From the NCBI GenBank assembly GCA_964591605.1, contig CAZQEN010000249.1:1-11746 (forward strand): a stretch of DNA of 11,746 bases. Direction: 5' to 3'. The position numbers and the translations under genes were made by a program. This DNA comes from CAYLLT01 sp964591605. GTDB lineage: Bacteria > Planctomycetota > Phycisphaerae > UBA1845 > PWPN01. How positions within the stretch are numbered: the first letter of the stretch is position 1; the number at the start of each line of letters is the position of its first letter. Shown piece by piece: positions 7,299-11,746 of the stretch. Under the pieces are notes generated by a model, which was not told the origin of the DNA, did no database searches, and saw nothing but the letters and a program-made list of their open reading frames with translations.

Positions 7299-8156
7299 TC
7301 AAAACGGCGGCGCCTGCCGGCCGAAGCGGTGCACGTCGTCGTCCCGCGCCGCCCGCTCATGCCGCTCCGCGGGCGTGAGGGCTTCGGGCTCGATGCGCTT
7401 CTGAGCGATGGCGATTGCCCCGACCATCGCGACCAGCAGCAGGACGCCCGCGACCTCCACCGCCACCACGTATCGGGTCATCAGCGTGGCGCCCAGCGCC
7501 TGGACGTTTCCGACCTGTTCGTTCAATTCGGCCGAGTCGAACCCGCGGACGCCCGCACCCCCGGCAGGGGAGTTCCGCGAGGGGTCCACCTGCAGAGAAA
7601 CGAGCCGGAACCCGCGTCCGGCGCGGTCAGCGTCCAGTCGGGGGGTCGGCGGCGATCGCATCGCCTGGCTCGCCGCCGCGGCCAGAATGAAGCCGATGAA
7701 AACGGCGGCAAACGGCTCGCGGGCGCGCTGGTCGTAGCCAGCGATGCCCGACTGCTGGGCGAGCATGATCACAAAAACGTAAGTCACCAGGATGGCCCCG
7801 GCGTACACGATGACCAGCGCGATTCCGAGAAACTCCGCGGATGCGAGAATGCACAGGGCGGTCACCGAGAGCACGACGACCACGAAATACAGCGCGCTGT
7901 AGACGGCTTTGGGGTGCGAGATCACCCGCACGGCGGAAAACATCGAAAGGCACGCAAAAATCAGGAAGAATGTGCGTCCCTCGAATGCGGGACCGAGCCA
8001 CCGCGCGAAGTAGCCGCCCAGGCCGGCGATCGCGCCGACACCAAAGATCAGGCCGGCGGTCCGCCAGCGGCGACCGGCCGGACCCGGCTGCGGCAGGCAC
8101 AGAAACACCGCCGCCGCGCCGAGGGCGAGAACCAGATGCAGGACGGAGAGCGTCAC
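7299..8156 (-). CDS. nuoJ: NADH-quinone oxidoreductase subunit J (complex I), long form
   Basis: NuoJ is a membrane subunit of complex I (MrpG-like) that couples quinone-site movement to the antiporter subunits. The GTG start at 8156-8154 overlaps the nuoI TGA as GTGA and has a strong AGGAGGG site five bases upstream. The product has 285 residues, against roughly 165-200 in most bacteria. The family core starts near residue 61 (FFLIFACLSMFSAVRVIS) and includes EFLGIALVIVYAGAILV and the block VGNVQALGATLM to VAMVGAIAIAQKR. Added to it are about 60 N-terminal residues with two likely extra helices, a loop of about 60 residues (165-225) between the last helices, and a charged C-terminal tail. 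I believe long NuoJ forms occur in Planctomycetota, but this was not checked here. Confidence 0.95.
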   Translation of the reverse strand: MTLSVLHLVLALGAAAVFLCLPQPGPAGRRWRTAGLIFGVGAIAGLGGYFARWLGPAFEGRTFFLIFACLSMFSAVRVISHPKAVYSALYFVVVVLSVTALCILASAEFLGIALVIVYAGAILVTYVFVIMLAQQSGIAGYDQRAREPFAAVFIGFILAAAASQAMRSPPTPRLDADRAGRGFRLVSLQVDPSRNSPAGGAGVRGFDSAELNEQVGNVQALGATLMTRYVVAVEVAGVLLLVAMVGAIAIAQKRIEPEALTPAERHERAARDDDVHRFGRQAPPF

Positions 8157-8758
8157 GCCGGCCCTCCTGTCTCGCGGCCTTTTCCGGGCGCCGGCACAGT
8201 GTCGTCATCCGACGGGGGGATGGCGCCGCCAACGGGATAGCCCGTGATGGGCGGGTTCCGCCGCGGCTTGATCGCCCGCGTCTTGTCGAACATCTCCAGG
8301 AGCTTCTCCTTGTCGAAGATCATCTCCTCGCGCGTCAGCCCCACCAGCGAATACTCGGGCGTTAGCTCGATCGCATCGACCGGGCACGCCTCCTCGCACA
8401 TGCCGCAGTAGATGCAGCGCAGCTCGTCGATATCGAACTTGACCGGGTACTTCTCGCGGTCGGGCCAGGGTGACTCGGCCCCTTCGATGTGAATGCAGTG
8501 GGCCGGGCAGGCCGTCTCGCACATGAAGCACGCGACGCACGCGACGCGTCCCTGCTCGTCGCGGTTGAGCCGGTGCACGCCGCGGTAGATCTGCGTGCGC
8601 ATCGGACGGCGCTCTTCCGGGTACTGGACCGTCACCTTCTTCTTGAACAGGTGGCGCAGCGTCGTCTTCAGCCCCGCTACCACCTGCGGCAGATAGAGCT
8701 TGTCGGCCGGCGTGAGCTCCGGCTCGCGGATGACGATGATGTCGGAGTCCTTGATCAT
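8153..8758 (-). CDS. nuoI: NADH-quinone oxidoreductase subunit I (2x[4Fe-4S] ferredoxin-like)
   Basis: NuoI carries clusters N6a and N6b, passing electrons from the peripheral arm to N2 and the quinone site beside NuoH. The product has 201 residues. The two cluster motifs are C74/C77/C80/C84 (CVACFMCETACP) and C115/C118/C121/C125 (CIYCGMCEEACP). Both are complete and followed by Pro. The ATG at 8758 is chosen because the homologous N-terminus (MIKDSDIIVIREPELTPAD) begins there. The open frame continues upstream through the repeat island to 9091, but that part is low-complexity repeat translation containing the gap. No Shine-Dalgarno is visible at the usual distance; a GGGGTG lies inside a hairpin whose base is 16 nt upstream. 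The last 35 residues form a hydrophilic tail. nuoJ overlaps its stop. nuoH, its usual upstream neighbour, is 1,725 bp away beyond the GH10 gene and the repeat island. Confidence 0.95.
   Translation of the reverse strand: MIKDSDIIVIREPELTPADKLYLPQVVAGLKTTLRHLFKKKVTVQYPEERRPMRTQIYRGVHRLNRDEQGRVACVACFMCETACPAHCIHIEGAESPWPDREKYPVKFDIDELRCIYCGMCEEACPVDAIELTPEYSLVGLTREEMIFDKEKLLEMFDKTRAIKPRRNPPITGYPVGGAIPPSDDDTVPAPGKGRETGGPA
8162..8168 (-). promoter_or_regulatory. Strong Shine-Dalgarno of nuoJ
   Basis: The minus strand reads AGGAGGG, five bases before the nuoJ GTG and inside the end of nuoI. It supports the GTG start and translational coupling of nuoJ to nuoI. Confidence 0.8.
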
Positions 8759-8774
8759 GATCGTTACGTTTGTC

Positions 8775-8790
8775 GCCAGGCACCCCTGGC
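8775..8790. repeat. Small hairpin just upstream of nuoI
   Basis: GCCAGG (8775-8780) and CCTGGC (8785-8790) pair around a 4-base loop, a 6-bp stem. In the minus-strand transcript it ends 16 nt before the nuoI start and encloses the only GGGGTG-like ribosome-site candidate. Confidence 0.45.
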
Positions 8791-8801
8791 AAGACCGGTG
8801 T

Positions 8802-8824
8802 GGCACCGGCGTCTCGCCGGTGCC
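8802..8824. repeat. Perfect 10-bp stem hairpin
   Basis: GGCACCGGCG (8802-8811) pairs perfectly with CGCCGGTGCC (8815-8824) around the loop TCT. No T-run follows on either strand, so it is not a typical intrinsic terminator. It resembles dispersed GC-rich hairpin repeats; its translated form GTGETPVP is, from general recollection, common in repeat-derived frames of planctomycete-like genomes. Confidence 0.7.
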
Positions 8825-8920
8825 CGGCCGCCACGGGGGCGCCGCCCACCGGCGCCGGTGTGGTGGGGGCCGGCCCCCCGCGCCGGTTGGGGGGGGTGCG
8901 CCCCCCGGGAGAAGGGTAAT

Positions 8921-8930
8921 NNNNNNNNNN
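8921..8930. other. Assembly gap (10 N)
   Basis: Ten Ns, probably a scaffolding placeholder whose true size is unknown. The flanking bases have eight-base G runs and long C runs, a place where assembly and base calling are likely to fail. The real distance between the GH10 gene and nuoI is therefore uncertain. Confidence 0.95.
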
Positions 8931-8997
8931 GTTCGGTTGGCCGCCCGCCCCCCCGGCAAGGCCGGGGGGGGCCCGGGCGCCGCCCCGGCCCCCGGCC

Positions 8998-9081
8998 GTA
9001 GGGTGGGCTCCGCCCACCGTCGCCTGTAGGGTGGGCTCCGCCCACCGTCGCCTGTAGGGTGGGCTCCGCCCACCGTCATAC
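8998..9081. repeat. Three tandem 28-bp hairpin repeats
   Basis: Units at 8998-9025, 9026-9053 and 9054-9081 start with GTAGGGTGGGCTCCGCCC. The first two are identical. The third is identical over its first 24 bases and differs at the end. Each unit contains the stem GGTGGGC/GCCCACC around a TCC loop. Confidence 0.9.
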
Positions 9082-9107
9082 TGTAAATCACGCCCTCATC
9101 GACAAAT

Positions 9108-9158
9108 GGTGGGCGGAGCCCACCCTACCTTGTTCGTGGTGGGCAGAGCCCACCCTAC
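9108..9158. repeat. Two inverted copies of the same hairpin repeat
   Basis: The copies at 9108-9128 and 9138-9158 are the reverse complement of the 21-bp start of the tandem units. The 9128 copy is perfect. The 9158 copy differs at one loop base (AGA in place of GGA), leaving the 7-bp stem intact. Together with the tandem units they form a large inverted repeat around an AT-richer 26-bp centre (9082-9107). The GH10 stop lies 7 bp beyond. Confidence 0.9.
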
Positions 9159-9165
9159 CTCTATC

Positions 9166-10479
9166 TCATTCGAGCGGGCGCAGCCGCACCTCGATCGGCG
9201 CCGTCTGGCCGTTCACCAAGGCGAACTCGCCCTTCAATTCGCGCCCGCCGGACTTCGTCCGCACTTCATACTGGCCGTAGAAGCCGCGGAACGTTGCCCT
9301 GCCGCCGGTTTCCACGCGCGATGTCGCTTTCGTCCACCACGCGCCCTTGATCAGCTTCTTGAGCTCGTCATATGCCGGTTTGGGCGTCATGTCACGACGC
9401 AGCCAGCCGGCCGGAGCGCCCTGCCACGCCCGCTGGTCGCACGTGTCCCACCACGTGATCGCCTCGACCGCCGGATGCGAAAACAACATCTTGTAGAACC
9501 GCACGACTTCGCTGGCCTGACGGGCCTCGCCTTCAGGCGTGCTCTTCCAGTCGAACTTCGGATCCCTGTCCCTGAGCCCCCAGCCGACCTTCCCGGACAG
9601 GATCGTCGCTTCGGTGAAGTGCAGCGGCTTTCCGTACTTTGCGAACCGCTCGCAGATCTCCCAGATGTGGGAGGCCGACCATGCACCTCCGTGCTGGTGG
9701 CACTGAATGCCGATGATGTCGTACATCGGTTTGCCCTGCTCGTCGACGAGCTGATCGATGACGCGGGTCGCGAACGCCGGCGTCGTGATGTAATCGTTGA
9801 TGATCAGTCGTGCCTCGGGGTTCCCTCGGCGGGCGGCGGCGAATGCCTGACGCACATAGCCGGGGACACCCAGCGCGTGGATGCCGGCGGTGAGCTTGGG
9901 CGCGTTCTTCTTCGGTCCGTCGCGATCGTATTCGGTGGCCTCGTTGACCACGTCCCAGCAATCGATGCGGCCGTCCCACTGTCTCGTGCACTTCTCGATC
10001 CGCGAGATCTGGAGCTCCATGACTTTGGCGGGATCGTCCGGCAACCATGGAGGGTCGACCCAGTTCCAGGCGAGCGGGTGCCCCTTGCAGGTGATGCGGT
10101 GCTCGCTGCACCATTTGACGATTCGCTCCGTGCGCTCGTCGCTGGGCTGCCCCTGCCGGGGCTCGTAGTTCCACCAGTAGAAAGGCAGCGTGGCGAAGTT
10201 GAGCAGGTCGGAGAATCGCTTCTCGAACGCCGCGTTGTCCTCGGGCGTTTTGAACTGGCCCAGGCCAAAAATGTTGGCGCCGAACAGGAACGCATGACGG
10301 GTCTGCTCGATCGTCAGCTCGGTCCCTTCGGGGACGGGTTTTTCGCCCTGGTACACGCGCAGGGTCGCGTCGCCCATGCGCACCTGGGCGATCCGCTCAT
10401 CGGCCCGGGCCAGCAACTCGTCATCGGTCGCAGCCGGGGTGAGCAACGCGGCGGCGGTGATGATAGTGAGCATCGTCAT
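9166..10479 (-). CDS. GH10 family glycoside hydrolase (endo-1,4-beta-xylanase-like)
   Basis: The 437-residue product is a divergent GH10 enzyme. This family cleaves xylan backbones by a retaining mechanism with two glutamates. The acid/base is E180 in CWDVVNEATEYD and the likely nucleophile is E290 in KPLHFTEATI. Other family signs are GANIFGLGQF (67-76), PFYWWNYEPRQGQ (99-111), CKGHPLAWNW (131-140), DIIGIQCHQHGGAW (254-267) and WWDTCDQRAW with MTPKPAYDEL (343-373). About 60 C-terminal residues look like a small beta-rich domain. The N-terminus has a hydrophobic stretch (residues 4-17) but no positive charge before it, so export by a standard signal peptide is uncertain. The start lies 4 bp after the nuoH stop with GGTGA upstream. 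It is cotranscribed with nuoH if the operon is intact, yet has no known role in complex I. Substrate is not proven. Confidence 0.88.
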   Translation of the reverse strand: MTMLTIITAAALLTPAATDDELLARADERIAQVRMGDATLRVYQGEKPVPEGTELTIEQTRHAFLFGANIFGLGQFKTPEDNAAFEKRFSDLLNFATLPFYWWNYEPRQGQPSDERTERIVKWCSEHRITCKGHPLAWNWVDPPWLPDDPAKVMELQISRIEKCTRQWDGRIDCWDVVNEATEYDRDGPKKNAPKLTAGIHALGVPGYVRQAFAAARRGNPEARLIINDYITTPAFATRVIDQLVDEQGKPMYDIIGIQCHQHGGAWSASHIWEICERFAKYGKPLHFTEATILSGKVGWGLRDRDPKFDWKSTPEGEARQASEVVRFYKMLFSHPAVEAITWWDTCDQRAWQGAPAGWLRRDMTPKPAYDELKKLIKGAWWTKATSRVETGGRATFRGFYGQYEVRTKSGGRELKGEFALVNGQTAPIEVRLRPLE

Positions 10480-10483
10480 TCGA

Positions 10484-11746
10484 TCACCGTGTGTGCTCCG
10501 CGATCCAGTCGGGAGCCGCTTTGAAGCCCGCGCCCGCTTCGCTGAACGGGCGGGCGGGGGTTGAGTTTCCGTAAGGTACGGGAGGCAGCGCCGACTGTCG
10601 CCCGGTCACCGGGATCCGCCGCAGCGTGAAGTAGCCCGTCGCGACCGCGAACACCGCGATCTCGCCGATCGTCGCCAGAATCGAAACCGGCCGTCCCCAG
10701 TACACAAGCAGTCCGGTCCACGCGAGCAGCACCATGCCGACCGGGATGAAGCCCTTCCACGCGAGGCGCATGAGCTGGTCGAAGCGGAACCGCGGCAGCG
10801 TCCAGCGGATCCACATGAAGAAGCAGATGAACGCGGCCACTTTGCCGAACAGAATGCCGAATCGCAGGATCACGGCGGACCAGGTCGGCGCCGTGTTGAG
10901 CCAGTGGATCCAGCCGATGCCCAGGCGCTCGCTGAACGGGAAGAGCTCCCATCCGCCCAGGAAGAGCACGGAGATGAACGCACTCGAGGTGATCATGTGC
11001 GCGTACTCGCCCAGGTAGAAGAGGGCCATCTTCATCGAGCTGTATTCCGTCTGGTAGCCGCCGACGAGCTCCTGCTCGGCCTCGGCCAGGTCAAACGGCG
11101 TGCGGTTCGTCTCGGCAAACGCTGTGGTGAGCAGAATGACGAACGACAACGGATGCAGCACGAGGTTCCAGGCCCCGCCGAGTTTCGGGTCAATCTGAAA
11201 CGCAACAATGTCCTCCAGCCGGAGCATGCCCGTGGTGAGTACCACGATCAGGATGGCCAGGCCCATCGGCACTTCGTAGCTGAGCATCTGCGCGGTTGCC
11301 CGCAGCCCGCCGTAGAAGGAATACTTGTTGTTGCTCGCGTATCCGCCGAGCACCACGCCGTAAACGCTCATCGACCCGACGGCCAGCACATACAGCAGGC
11401 CGACGTCGATGCTGGCGACCTGCACGAGCACCGTCCGCCCGTCGGCGAAGCGCAGCGTGCCGCCCCACGGGATCACCGCGAACCCGATCATGGCGACGAC
11501 GAAGGCAATCGCCGGCGCGAGGATGAACAGGGGCGTGTCGACGTGCCGCGTGATGATGTCTTCCTTCAGGAAAAACTTGACACCGTCGGCGATCGGCTGG
11601 AGGAGCCCCTTGGGCCCGGCGCGGTTGGGCCCCAGCCGGTCCTGCAGCCACGCCGAAATCTTGCGCTCCAGCAGGATGCAGTAGGCCACGCACGTCAGGA
11701 TGATGCCGATGAGCACGGCCATCAGGACGAGGCTGAAACCGAACTG
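10484..11746 (-). CDS. nuoH: NADH-quinone oxidoreductase subunit H (complex I), 5' end cut by window edge
   Basis: NuoH is the membrane subunit that forms the quinone-binding chamber with NuoB, NuoD and NuoI and links it to the proton channels. The frame is open to the right edge (421 codons including the TGA at 10486-10484). An ATG at 11722 is internal, since the first membrane helix is expected to begin further upstream. Family blocks are LERKISAWLQDRLGPNRAGP, LQPIADGVKFFLKEDI, YGGLRATAQMLSYEVPMGL, FAETNRTPFDLAEAEQELV with GGYQTEYSSMKMALFYLGEY, and IRWTLPRFRFDQLMRLAWKG. The charged loops between helices that line the quinone site are all present. The C-terminus has about 45 extra hydrophilic residues after the last helix. 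The GH10 gene begins 4 bp after the stop, where nuoI would normally be expected. Confidence 0.96.
   Translation of the reverse strand, partial: QFGFSLVLMAVLIGIILTCVAYCILLERKISAWLQDRLGPNRAGPKGLLQPIADGVKFFLKEDIITRHVDTPLFILAPAIAFVVAMIGFAVIPWGGTLRFADGRTVLVQVASIDVGLLYVLAVGSMSVYGVVLGGYASNNKYSFYGGLRATAQMLSYEVPMGLAILIVVLTTGMLRLEDIVAFQIDPKLGGAWNLVLHPLSFVILLTTAFAETNRTPFDLAEAEQELVGGYQTEYSSMKMALFYLGEYAHMITSSAFISVLFLGGWELFPFSERLGIGWIHWLNTAPTWSAVILRFGILFGKVAAFICFFMWIRWTLPRFRFDQLMRLAWKGFIPVGMVLLAWTGLLVYWGRPVSILATIGEIAVFAVATGYFTLRRIPVTGRQSALPPVPYGNSTPARPFSEAGAGFKAAPDWIAEHTR

Larger units (their letters stand above)
8759..9165. repeat. GC-rich hairpin-repeat island between the GH10 gene and nuoI
   Basis: This 407-bp gene-free stretch is almost entirely inverted repeats. 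On the nuoI side are a GCCAGG/CCTGGC hairpin (8775-8790) and a perfect 10-bp hairpin (8802-8824). The middle (about 8840-8997) has long G and C runs and contains the N gap. On the GH10 side are five copies of a hairpin unit with core GGGTGGGCTCCGCCCACC. Of these, three are tandem in one orientation and two inverted. The island reaches to within 16 bp of nuoI and 7 bp of the GH10 stop. No gene is seen in it. Long frames crossing it translate to Gly/Pro/Arg/Ala-rich low-complexity sequence. Confidence 0.85.

Noticed and set aside
8802..8824. Intrinsic terminator after the GH10 gene
   Set aside because: The stem is strong but no T-run follows on the minus strand, and the other hairpins in the island lack one as well.
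8759..9091. N-terminal extension of nuoI to 312 residues
   Set aside because: The extra residues come from hairpin repeats and the N gap; NuoI homology begins at the ATG at 8758.
8998..9158. CRISPR array
   Set aside because: The units are palindromic, back to back without unique spacers, and two are inverted; no cas genes are present.
9106..10524. 472-codon plus-strand frame opposite the GH10 gene
   Set aside because: It starts in the repeat and has no recognisable motif, whereas the opposite strand encodes a GH10 enzyme with catalytic motifs.

Overview
The window looks like a GC-rich bacterial chromosome fragment from a draft or metagenome assembly; a run of ten Ns marks a scaffold gap. 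Every convincing gene lies on the minus strand, so the window reads from right to left. The core is the membrane half of a respiratory complex I (NADH:quinone oxidoreductase) cluster in the usual order nuoH, I, J, K, L, M, N, followed by enolase (eno). nuoH is cut at the right edge and eno at the left edge. The long NuoJ, the long hydrophilic tail on NuoM, and the dispersed hairpin repeats (GGGTGGGCTCCGCCCACC type and GTGGCTTCAGCCCGCG type) suggest Planctomycetota, perhaps Phycisphaerae. This is inference from style, not from a marker gene.

Layout, in transcription order: nuoH (11746 to 10484, 5' end outside the window); a GH10 xylanase-like glycoside hydrolase (10479 to 9166), starting 4 bp after the nuoH stop; a 407-bp gene-free island of GC-rich hairpin repeats with the assembly gap (9165 to 8759); nuoI (8758 to 8153); nuoJ, overlapping nuoI by a GTGA junction; a 112-bp gap; nuoK; nuoL; a 202-bp gap filled by a pair of perfect 27-bp inverted repeats plus a third copy; nuoM; nuoN, overlapping nuoM by ATGA; a 120-bp gap with a good sigma-70-type promoter; then eno.

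NuoL, NuoM and NuoN are the three antiporter-like proton-pumping subunits. NuoK and NuoJ join them to NuoH, and NuoI carries two [4Fe-4S] clusters towards the quinone site by NuoH. The conserved charged residues of the proton path can be seen in all the pumping subunits, so the complex appears functional. Enolase is a separate glycolytic gene with its own promoter.

The main oddities are the GH10 gene plus repeat island splitting nuoH from nuoI, the roughly 80-residue Pro/Arg-rich tail of NuoM, and the repeat structures in the intergenic gaps. I found no CRISPR array, tRNA, rRNA, transposase, phage gene or defence system, and no clear sign of a wholly new system.
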